From a virus, in IMG/VR virus record IMGVR_UViG_3300018984_000003, positions 1 through 64,000 of that record: 64,000 nucleotides of DNA; one strand, 5' to 3'. Positions 32,575 through 40,076 of this stretch are shown piece by piece (position 1 is the first letter of the stretch; every line of letters begins with the position of its first letter). Position numbers and translations under genes: made by a program. Below the pieces are notes generated by a model that saw nothing but the letters and a program-made list of their open reading frames with translations, had not been told where the DNA came from and made no database searches.

Positions 32575-35500
32575 ATGACCGCAGAATATGGCAGTGGGCG
32601 ATACAGTCCGGCTTTTACAAGTAGCAATGTAACGACAGCGACAACAGGCGGCACGTTTTCTGTTCCCCAAACTCGAACGTTTTGGCTTTACCTCATGAAT
32701 GAGGCAGGGGTATCGCTACCGTCGCCTGCCGTCACTGTTACCGCTCCAGCCGGGGGACGTATTTCTATCAGCTTTTCTGAAGTCAACCGGGACGCTGCTA
32801 CTGGCTATAAATACTGTTTTATTGTTGCATCCCTTACCACGATACTGGATGATGCTTGGGTTGTAGGTTTCTGGCGTTTGTTTCAGGCAGACTCGGATGC
32901 TTTTGCTACAGCAGCTCCGATCGTTTTCAGCCGCGATGAGCAATTAGTCGTGCCACCCGCCGCCGTCAGCCTACCAGCCGGATTACCTACGGGCCTTAGC
33001 TTGGTTCCCGGCATGGTGCGCTTAGTAAGCGGGGGAGTCGCCAGCGGCGCTTCTTACTATATCTACTATCCGTGGTTAATTACCGATCCAAATTCTCCCT
33101 ATTTCCGCCACGCTGTTGACGGCGACAAAGCTGTTGAGAGATCGCCCGGTGAGTATTGGGTTCGATTTGGCAATCCGAATTTTGGCTTATTCCCTATCGG
33201 CGGGGACATCTCTGGAGATACTGGCGCTTGCCGTCCGCTTGTCGCTGTTGATGAAGAGTTTCTGGCGCAAAACTTATTATTTGGCACAAACTATGCAGCC
33301 GCCGACAATACGGATTCAGTAGTTGCGAACGCAAAAGGGCTAACCGTGTTTTTCGGTTCTGATACTGGAGAAAATATTTTAGCGGGTTCTCGGTTTGGAT
33401 TGAATATTCAAGTTGATGGATTTCCGGCAACAACGCTGTTCGATCGGCGGATTGTTGTGAGATTTTTGGGCTTCTACAATCCCGCAACCGGAGTTCTAGA
33501 TATCGCTTCTGGATTGAGCGACGGCGCAAGCATGACTGGTATCGGCGTTGACATGACCCAGACAAACGCCGAAACAGGATTCTTGGCAATATCCAAAACT
33601 TTACCGGGAAGCCAAAAAGCAGTATTTAAAATATTCCCCAGATTTCGAGCGTCTGAAATTTACCCGCCACTGGTACAAGGTAGTGTAATTTCGATTGTCC
33701 CCATCCTGTTACCTCAAGGTGGCACTAGAGTTCCGCTAGCTTCGATTTTTGAAACAAGTGTCGGGGGATTTGTTGCGCCTATTGCTGATTTTGGTCGCGT
33801 AGTTCCCGGCGACGGAACATTGAATGTACTGCCAGGATTATTTGTGGTGCGCGGTCACGAATCGGCGCTACAACCAAAACAAACAATCGCGCAAATTACC
33901 CCAAATACCCTAAATCAACAATTAGCAATGACTCAAGATGGTCGTGCTGTAGTGCGCGGTGTTGCTGGGGTAACGGCACTTTCAGGGGGTGAGGCTTTAC
34001 TCGCTTTGTTTGACTTTGGTATTGGCGAATCAGTCGCGTCAGGCTGGAGTAACAATATTGTGTTGGGGGCTGTTGGGGGAATCTCTATCACGGCAACATA
34101 CCCGGTTAGCGGCGCTTTTGGGATGGTACGATCGGGGATTCCTGAAATTGCTGGCAACACTCAAGCTTATTTTAATCCACCGCAAGTTCGGATTTACATC
34201 AAACAAGGATCGACAATTTATCGACTTAATTCACCTCAGCCAGTAGTGATTGGTACTACGCAAGTATTTACTCTTACGGATTTGACAAATACTACAGTAG
34301 TTGTAGCTACTACAGCGCCGCCGTTTACTGATTTCTGCTTGTTCGATCCGCCCACGGTTTTGGGGGCTGCTATTGGTGGAAGTTTGCCAATCGGGACTTA
34401 TCAGGTCGCGATCGCTTACTCATTTCTGTCGGGAACGCAATGCACTCGAATTCGGCAATCTACCGCTGATGGCTGCATACCTGCTTATCGTAAATCTTTA
34501 TTCGAGTCAAACACTTCACCTATTATTCAGGCGATCGAGCTGCTGTCAACGGCTGGATTAATTGAGAGAACAGCGGGCGGTAGCGCTGCAATTGTACAAT
34601 TAGGTGCTTTTATCCGGACGCTTCTTGATGATGCAACTCAAGGTGAAGCTAGAACAACTCTTGGACTTGGTGCAGCAGCGTTACGGACTATCGGAAACAG
34701 TACCGGACAAATTCGGGATGCAGCGGATTCAGCTTACTCCAATGCGCGAACTCCGACTTCTCACGCCAGCACTCACAACGTTGGCGGCACAGACCCTATT
34801 GCCGTTTTTGGGTATTTAGCGGTTTCGGCAAACACAACGCTCACAACTGCTAATCAGCGCCAATTAATTGATGTCAATGCTACATCGGCGGCAATTACAA
34901 TAACCTTGCCTGCTGCTGCAACCGTCGGAAGCGGTTGGGCCGTGCAAATCCGTAAATCAGACGCCTCCGCCAATTTAGTCACTATTTCTAGATCCGGCAC
35001 AGACTTAATCAACGGGGCGACGACTTTACCTTTAGCCGTGCAACATCAAAGTTTTATTCTATTTTCGCTAGGAGGTACAAGTTGGGGCGTTATAGCGGGA
35101 TTTCCTGGTACTTTACCTGCCAATACTTTATGGGGGAGGGGAGCAACGGCAGGGCCGCCGGAAGCGATAGCTAGCGGCACGTTTGCTCTTACTTCAGCTC
35201 TTATTACTAAAGCTGATTTGGTGTCGCCAACTTTCACCGGAACTCCATTTGTTCCTACGGCAGCCACAGGAACAAATACGACTCAAGCGGCAAGTACAGC
35301 TTTTGTTAATACGGCAATTGCTAGTTTGATAAATTCTTCACCCGCAGTTCTCGATACTTTGGGAGAGTTAGCAACCGCGCTGGGAAATGACCCGAATTTT
35401 TCGACTACAATTGCAAATTCTTTAGGTTTAAAAGCTCCTTTGGCATCACCAACTTTTACGGGAACGGTTACTACTGGAAGTGCTTTAGTATTGCCGAGTA

Positions 35501-36204
35501 TTGTAGGTACGGCAGTCGGAATGATCTGGAGAAATATCAATAATTTAGAATTCAAAGATAGCGCTAACGCTACGCAAATCCTTTTAAATAGCGCAGGAAA
35601 TTTAAGTAATTTGTCGAACAAACAGATCGCACTAAATAACTTAGTAGGGACACAAACTGCTAATAGATTATTAAAGAGCAATGGAGTAAACATTGCCTTA
35701 GCTTCGGTAGATTTAACTACTGATATTACTGGCAGCTTGCCTGCTGCAAATGGAGGTGTTACAGCAATTGCCCAAACTTTTACAGGCGCTAAAACTTTCT
35801 CTGATACAACTCAATCTACTTCTACTACTACTGGCGCTCAGATAATTGCTGGTGGTCAAGCAGTTGGGGGCAATCAATATATTGGAGGATTTACTTCGTT
35901 AGGAGATAATAATACAGGAATAAAAGAAAAAATAATTCAGTTTACTAGCCCCACCGATACGGCTAATACTCCCTTGGCTAGCGGACTTCCTGCAATGGAC
36001 AAAATAGTAAGATTGACTGGATTGATAAATGCCACAACAACAGATTGGTTTCAACCTAATCATTATGGCGGCTCTTTTTACGGGAACACTAAACTTTGGA
36101 GTCTGTACACGTATATGGGTACGGCTTATATAAGTCTGCACCCTGACGCTGTTGCCAGTATGGGCAACAGACCTGGTAAACTTATTGTAACTTACATAGC
36201 TTAA
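32575..36204 (+). CDS. Tail fibre protein, 1209 aa
   Basis: C-terminal region carries classic tail-fibre repeats: SHASTHNVGGTDPI near residue 730, then SPTFTGTPFVPTAATGTNTT, AASTAFVNTAI and SPAVLDTLGELATALGNDPN near 880-940, repeated as PLASPTFTGTV. The extreme C-terminus (PNHYGGSFYGNTKLWSLYTY) is the likely receptor-binding tip. It would bind the host surface. The last third is AT-richer than the first two. Confidence 0.88.
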   Translation: MTAEYGSGRYSPAFTSSNVTTATTGGTFSVPQTRTFWLYLMNEAGVSLPSPAVTVTAPAGGRISISFSEVNRDAATGYKYCFIVASLTTILDDAWVVGFWRLFQADSDAFATAAPIVFSRDEQLVVPPAAVSLPAGLPTGLSLVPGMVRLVSGGVASGASYYIYYPWLITDPNSPYFRHAVDGDKAVERSPGEYWVRFGNPNFGLFPIGGDISGDTGACRPLVAVDEEFLAQNLLFGTNYAAADNTDSVVANAKGLTVFFGSDTGENILAGSRFGLNIQVDGFPATTLFDRRIVVRFLGFYNPATGVLDIASGLSDGASMTGIGVDMTQTNAETGFLAISKTLPGSQKAVFKIFPRFRASEIYPPLVQGSVISIVPILLPQGGTRVPLASIFETSVGGFVAPIADFGRVVPGDGTLNVLPGLFVVRGHESALQPKQTIAQITPNTLNQQLAMTQDGRAVVRGVAGVTALSGGEALLALFDFGIGESVASGWSNNIVLGAVGGISITATYPVSGAFGMVRSGIPEIAGNTQAYFNPPQVRIYIKQGSTIYRLNSPQPVVIGTTQVFTLTDLTNTTVVVATTAPPFTDFCLFDPPTVLGAAIGGSLPIGTYQVAIAYSFLSGTQCTRIRQSTADGCIPAYRKSLFESNTSPIIQAIELLSTAGLIERTAGGSAAIVQLGAFIRTLLDDATQGEARTTLGLGAAALRTIGNSTGQIRDAADSAYSNARTPTSHASTHNVGGTDPIAVFGYLAVSANTTLTTANQRQLIDVNATSAAITITLPAAATVGSGWAVQIRKSDASANLVTISRSGTDLINGATTLPLAVQHQSFILFSLGGTSWGVIAGFPGTLPANTLWGRGATAGPPEAIASGTFALTSALITKADLVSPTFTGTPFVPTAATGTNTTQAASTAFVNTAIASLINSSPAVLDTLGELATALGNDPNFSTTIANSLGLKAPLASPTFTGTVTTGSALVLPSIVGTAVGMIWRNINNLEFKDSANATQILLNSAGNLSNLSNKQIALNNLVGTQTANRLLKSNGVNIALASVDLTTDITGSLPAANGGVTAIAQTFTGAKTFSDTTQSTSTTTGAQIIAGGQAVGGNQYIGGFTSLGDNNTGIKEKIIQFTSPTDTANTPLASGLPAMDKIVRLTGLINATTTDWFQPNHYGGSFYGNTKLWSLYTYMGTAYISLHPDAVASMGNRPGKLIVTYIA

Positions 36205-36210
36205 TCTAAA

Positions 36211-36552
36211 ATGGCAATCGACATTTCAAACTCTAATGGAACAATGCGTAGAGATGTTGCTGAAAGATTTCAAATTCTTAATCTTTTAGAAGCTAAAGAA
36301 GATGTTACTAAAATGCGGATGGAAGCATATTTCGTGACATCCATACACTTAGGCGAGGAAAAGCTTTCTGAAACATGGAATGTTCAAGCTTTAATTTTTG
36401 ATTGCGAAAATGATCCAGAGCTGGAGGCGGCGATGACTATAATCCAGACCCGAATCGGGCAGAAACGCTACGAACAAATTACAGCGCCGCCAGAAGTCCC
36501 AGAACCCGTTGAAAATTCTGGGATGTTGCCGCCACAGGTTGAACAAGCTTAA
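36211..36552 (+). CDS. Tail-fibre-associated hypothetical protein, 113 aa
   Basis: Starts six bases after the fibre gene stop; a helical N-terminus (AERFQILNLLEAKEDVTKMR) and proline-rich C-terminus (EVPEPVENSGMLPPQ). Its position suggests a fibre assembly chaperone or accessory protein, but no family was recognised. Confidence 0.55.
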   Translation: MAIDISNSNGTMRRDVAERFQILNLLEAKEDVTKMRMEAYFVTSIHLGEEKLSETWNVQALIFDCENDPELEAAMTIIQTRIGQKRYEQITAPPEVPEPVENSGMLPPQVEQA

Positions 36553-36600
36553 ACAAATTTTCATAAGCTTTTATTCTCATAAAGAGAAAAAAATAGGATT

Positions 36601-37173
36601 ATGTATTCACGATCAATAACTTTTGAAACACCCGCCGATCTTCGGGCAAAATACCTAGAGCAACTTGAAGAGCGCAACCCACAGGGTCAGCTTTTATCAT
36701 CAAGATTTGACGCTGCGGGCAATCTAACTCTACGAGTGCAGTCACAGCAATACAAGCCAATTAATGAGGAATGGGGCAAAATTACTGACGCTTTTAGTTC
36801 TGTTTGGTATGAAACGTCTGTCGTCCGCACCCAAGGATTTGATTTAGAAATTCAAGATCAGCGAGCCGAAATTCGTTTCATTCTGTGGGAAATTGCGCTC
36901 CGGCAGCGGGCGATCGTCGGACAAGTACAGACAATTTGGGTTGACGATGCCGTAGGATTCGATCCGATAAAGGACTATACCACGGGTCTCACTCGCAAGC
37001 GCGGCGTTCTTTATTTGCAGCCCATGTCGGGCGTGGTGTCAAATGGTCAACTTCTTTGTCCGGTAGTTGGCGGCACGGGGCAAGCAGTAGAAGCGCCAGC
37101 GCCGATTGTTCGCTACTACATACAGCCCTACTCGGTTCGGTTTGTTACTAAAGATTTGGATGCGATCGTCTGA
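36601..37173 (+). CDS. Hypothetical protein, 190 aa
   Basis: Not recognised. Mixed alpha/beta; central alpha-helical part (EIRFILWEIALRQRAIVGQV, about 100-120), and a beta-rich C-terminal part. Last plus-strand gene of the tail-fibre cluster, ending before repeat copy 7 and a strong terminator. Confidence 0.6.
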   Translation: MYSRSITFETPADLRAKYLEQLEERNPQGQLLSSRFDAAGNLTLRVQSQQYKPINEEWGKITDAFSSVWYETSVVRTQGFDLEIQDQRAEIRFILWEIALRQRAIVGQVQTIWVDDAVGFDPIKDYTTGLTRKRGVLYLQPMSGVVSNGQLLCPVVGGTGQAVEAPAPIVRYYIQPYSVRFVTKDLDAIV

Positions 37174-37194
37174 GCTACCCAATGATCTGGTGTT

Positions 37195-37396
37195 GAAGCG
37201 AGAGCAATTTGTCTATCTTACCTGTTGAAGTTTCTTCGATTTCTATTTTCAAAACTAAAGCAACCTGTACAGGTGGAAGATAACTAGAGTCCAGAATACA
37301 ATAGATGAGTCTGTCACGTAGGAAAGTTATAAAATACAAATAACTGAGTGACAGACTCATCTGTAATGATAACCAAGTTAAGTGTTGTCTCGCTTC
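37195..37396 (+). repeat. Dispersed 200-bp structured repeat, copy 7 of 9
   Basis: Left end GAAGCGAGAG, right end TCTCGCTTC; arms GATGAGTCTGTCAC (37304-37317) and GTGACAGACTCATC (37348-37361) are perfectly complementary over 14 bases. It sits between convergent genes. Confidence 0.9.
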
Positions 37397-37467
37397 TTAA
37401 TCCGAATACCAAAACCGCCCTGCCTGTCACTAAGCGAGTAGAGGTTTGGCAGTATTGTCAAAACTGC

Positions 37468-37507
37468 AAATGCGGTAGAAACAGGCTGCTGTGTTTCTAC
37501 CGCATTT
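37468..37507. terminator. Strong bidirectional terminator
   Basis: AAATGCGGTAGAAACA (37468-37483) and TGTTTCTACCGCATTT (37492-37507), a perfect 16-bp stem with T runs. It ends the tail-fibre cluster and the convergent gene at 37531. Confidence 0.94.
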
Positions 37508-37530
37508 TTTATTCTTTCTGGTCGCTAAGT

Positions 37531-38112
37531 CTATGTGGTAGCGTCCCAGATATCTGACTCTGTGACGATTGCTTTTAACCTCGCTGCGATAGTGAGAAGA
37601 TTTCCCCGTGCGTCTACCTTTTTGTTTTTGGCGAGCTTACGGATGTTAGTGAGTGACATTTTGCCGAGTAGTCTTTCTATTTTTTCCGATGGTGTGGGGG
37701 TTGGCTCGATCAGCGCGTCGGTGACGGGTGTATTTGTAGCGGTCACTTCCACGTCAATAACAGGCTCAATCTCTGGTGCAGCGGGTTGTGGTGCTGTTGG
37801 TGCAGTCGGTTCCGGTTCGATCTGTTCCGCTGGTGTGGGGGTAGTAGATTCTAGAAAGGCGATTGCGTCAGTCCCGAACTGTGCCTCAACCGCCGCCTTA
37901 AACGTGCCAATTTCGGCGGGATCTACATGATTGAGCATACTCAGCGCTGTCCCGACTTGGGCAAGTGCGGACTGGCAAGCTTGCTCGACTGAGAGGAGTT
38001 GTTGTTGGTGTTCTTGAAGTTCGCTCAATTTCGCTTGAAGGGCTGCGATTTGGGCGTTGGTGGTTTCGATTGCTGAAGCGATTTGGTTGAATTTGGCGGC
38101 TAATAATTGCAT
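37531..38112 (-). CDS. Coiled-coil protein with SAP-like C-terminus, 193 aa
   Basis: Residues 1-55 are an extended Gln/Glu-rich helix (coiled coil). After a proline-rich linker (about 85-140) comes a short helical region (LGKMSLTNIRKLAKNKKVDA, about 148-167) whose helix-extended-helix shape is reminiscent of SAP or Rho-N DNA-binding modules. Possibly a DNA-associated phage protein. The start has no strong site. Confidence 0.55.
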   Translation of the reverse strand: MQLLAAKFNQIASAIETTNAQIAALQAKLSELQEHQQQLLSVEQACQSALAQVGTALSMLNHVDPAEIGTFKAAVEAQFGTDAIAFLESTTPTPAEQIEPEPTAPTAPQPAAPEIEPVIDVEVTATNTPVTDALIEPTPTPSEKIERLLGKMSLTNIRKLAKNKKVDARGNLLTIAARLKAIVTESDIWDATT

Positions 38113-38210
38113 GGTTTTTCTATGAGGTGTAGTGAAGTAGACGTGTGTTAAGTGAGATAGATTGGAATAGATGGGCGCGGGTGTGCCCTATGTAGAGAGC
38201 GTTGCGTGAA

Positions 38211-38537
38211 CTATTTCTTCGCTTTTTTCCAAGCTCTGAACGCGGTTGCGAGAAATTTTTTGTTGGTGAAGATTTCTTGGAATTCCTCAAAAGTAACGAG
38301 GGGCTTATTGAGGATTGTTACCGCATCTTCGTCAAGGTAGTCAATTTCAAGCATGAACCCTGTCGGTGAAGCTTTATCGAGATATACAATTATCTCCATG
38401 CAGTAGGTCTCGGCAATGTAGGATTTCCACCACCAACCGATTCTGTTGTATTTCTCGCCTGTTTTTGTACTGAAGTTTGCTTCGCTTGCCTGTTGCATTC
38501 CTAAGAGAGCTGATTGAATCATTGTTGCGTCGATCAT
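38211..38537 (-). CDS. Hypothetical protein, 108 aa
   Basis: Not recognised. Small alpha/beta protein (WWWKSYIAETYCMEIIVYLD, about 29-48; EFQEIFTNKKFLATAFRAWK at the end). A good promoter lies upstream on the same strand (38605-38633). Confidence 0.6.
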   Translation of the reverse strand: MIDATMIQSALLGMQQASEANFSTKTGEKYNRIGWWWKSYIAETYCMEIIVYLDKASPTGFMLEIDYLDEDAVTILNKPLVTFEEFQEIFTNKKFLATAFRAWKKAKK

Positions 38538-38604
38538 TGTTTTTCCCTTTACGTGAAGTGAGGGGCGATGAGGTTGTGTCGGTTCCGCTTGCCTTATGTT
38601 TACT

Positions 38605-38633
38605 ACGTTAGCAGCTTATTTCTGATTTGTCAA
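38605..38633 (-). promoter_or_regulatory. Promoter of the 38211-38537 gene
   Basis: On the minus strand TTGACA (38628-38633), a 17-nt spacer and TAACGT (38605-38610). Confidence 0.7.
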
Positions 38634-38730
38634 CAGTTTTTGTAAACAATTTTAAAAATAAATTATAAACCCTTATGAGACAAGGTTTTGCGGGCGTAAT
38701 GTCAAGTTTTGAGACTTTCTGTATATATAT

Positions 38731-38749
38731 GTTAACAGATCGTGTTAAC
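38731..38749 (+). promoter_or_regulatory. Operator dyad before the RHH gene
   Basis: GTTAACA-GATCG-TGTTAAC, a perfect 7-bp inverted repeat that overlaps or follows a TATATA-type -10, 36 bases before the ATG at 38785. It is a likely autoregulatory operator. Confidence 0.65.
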
Positions 38750-38784
38750 GTGAGTGAGAATAGCCAATAGCAAAACCCACTACC

Positions 38785-39048
38785 ATGACCCAATCAGACA
38801 CCGACTCGCATCTCGTCTCCTTCCGGGTAAACACAGCGCTGCACGAATGGATCAAGCGTCAAGCGATACCGACTGAATCTCTGGGTAAAACCGTGCAGCG
38901 ACTCATAAAGGCCTTGGCAGCGGATCATAAAGAAAAGCTGGTTAACGATTTCTCGACTGTAGAGTTTTCTCAGGAAGACTTGAATGTGATCGATAAGATG
39001 AGGACGTTAGTTCAGGATTTGGTCACTCAGTCGCCTGATCGTCTCTGA
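38785..39048 (+). CDS. Ribbon-helix-helix-type regulator candidate, 87 aa
   Basis: The N-terminal region (LVSFRVNTALHEWIKRQAIP) has the strand plus two helices of an RHH fold of antitoxin or transcription-factor type; the C-terminal half is helical. A perfect operator-like dyad precedes the start. No toxin neighbour was seen; the following gene encodes a secreted protein. Confidence 0.6.
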   Translation: MTQSDTDSHLVSFRVNTALHEWIKRQAIPTESLGKTVQRLIKALAADHKEKLVNDFSTVEFSQEDLNVIDKMRTLVQDLVTQSPDRL

Positions 39049-39084
39049 TCAGCTTTATTTGTGTACCATTACCTTCTAAATAAA

Positions 39085-39492
39085 ATGAACAAGTCAATCA
39101 AAAAGATCGCACTCTCAGTATTAAGCCTCGCTGTTGCAACAACAGTTCAAGCTCAAGACACACCTCAGCAATGGGTGCTAGTGACCACGATCGAGACTGA
39201 CGATCAAATCTTTATCGATCTCGCGTCTCAGGTACGATTGTTCGACACTGGCGTCAAGAAAAACACTTTTCGCACCGTCACCGTCTCTCCTGATGGAGAG
39301 CCACTGAGGGGCGTTCGGTATCAATCCGACTGTTTCAAGGGGACGCTAGCATTGCAGGGAGTTGAGGTGGTGGATGCCCAAGGTTCTCCGATTCGACAGA
39401 TTCCTTTGAGTCGCACAGACAGAACCCCTGCTGTTCCCGCAAAGAATACTGTTGCGACGGAGATTTGGAGATTTGCTTGCTCTCAGTTCTAA
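39085..39492 (+). CDS. Secreted hypothetical protein, 135 aa
   Basis: The ATG at 39085 gives a classic Sec signal peptide (MNKSIKKIALSVLSLAVATT, cleavage near VQA-QD). The mature part of about 112 residues is beta-rich with two cysteines (SDCFKGTLAL, FACSQF) that could form a disulfide. It resembles the small periplasmic lipocalin-like or surface-adhesion proteins of cyanobacteria, but no family is certain. It may be a lysogenic conversion gene. Confidence 0.6.
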   Translation: MNKSIKKIALSVLSLAVATTVQAQDTPQQWVLVTTIETDDQIFIDLASQVRLFDTGVKKNTFRTVTVSPDGEPLRGVRYQSDCFKGTLALQGVEVVDAQGSPIRQIPLSRTDRTPAVPAKNTVATEIWRFACSQF

Positions 39493-39523
39493 TGCTGCAA
39501 CATTTGCGTGACAATCAGGTTTT

Positions 39524-39733
39524 GAAGCGAGAGCAAATTAGTTATTCCACTTGTTGAGACTGGTTTTATCTCCTCTTGCAAAACTAAAACAACCTCTACA
39601 GTCAAAATGTAGATACAGTCAAAGACATAATAGATGAGTTTGTCACGTAGAAAGTTATAAAATATAAATAATCTGCGTGACAAACTCATCCATAGAAAAG
39701 CGATCATCCCCTTGATGGAATTGCTCTCGCTTC
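39524..39733 (+). repeat. Dispersed 200-bp structured repeat, copy 8 of 9
   Basis: Left end GAAGCGAGAGCAA and right end TTGCTCTCGCTTC are a perfect 13-bp inverted repeat; arms GATGAGTTTGTCAC (39633-39646) and GTGACAAACTCATC (39677-39690) are perfectly complementary, with a C-to-T change on one side matched by G-to-A on the other relative to copy 7. Confidence 0.92.
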
Positions 39734-39879
39734 TTAATCTGAATACCGGAACCGTCTTTGTCGGTCGGCTAGCAATTTGAAATTTGGCGATATGCTTGCT
39801 CTCGGCTCTAGTCTAATATCAAAGTTTCTGTCAGAACTTAACGAGTTTCTTCCGAAATTGGCGATGGTGATAGGTTTTT

Positions 39880-40076
39880 GAAGCGAGAAGTATTTCTTCA
39901 TTCTACCCGCTGAGACTGTTTTGTTTTTGTTTTCAAAACTCAATCAACCTCATCAAGTAAAATACAAATAGAGTCGACAATGTAATAGTTGAGTCTGTCA
40001 CGTAGGAAGTATATAAAATACAAATAATCTGCGTGACAGACTCATCTATTTGAGTAAGCCAATTAGCTCTCGCTTC
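39880..40076 (+). repeat. Dispersed 200-bp structured repeat, copy 9 of 9
   Basis: Left end GAAGCGAGA, right end CTCTCGCTTC; arms GTTGAGTCTGTCAC and GTGACAGACTCATC (one mismatch). It follows copy 8 by about 145 bases, and its right end touches the stop codon of the tape measure gene. Confidence 0.88.

Noticed and set aside
33194-33589. Arginine-rich 131-residue minus-strand frame within the tail fibre gene
   Set aside because: Antisense shadow of the fibre coding sequence.
1208-39707. Minus-strand frames of 61-74 residues inside the 200-bp repeats (MSLSL...RDKLIYY... type) at 1208, 12230, 21498, 22356, 37175 and 39489
   Set aside because: They look like a conserved small hydrophobic protein, but copies 3, 4 and 9 have stop codons in the equivalent frame, and the similarity is explained by the conserved DNA of the repeat and its stem.
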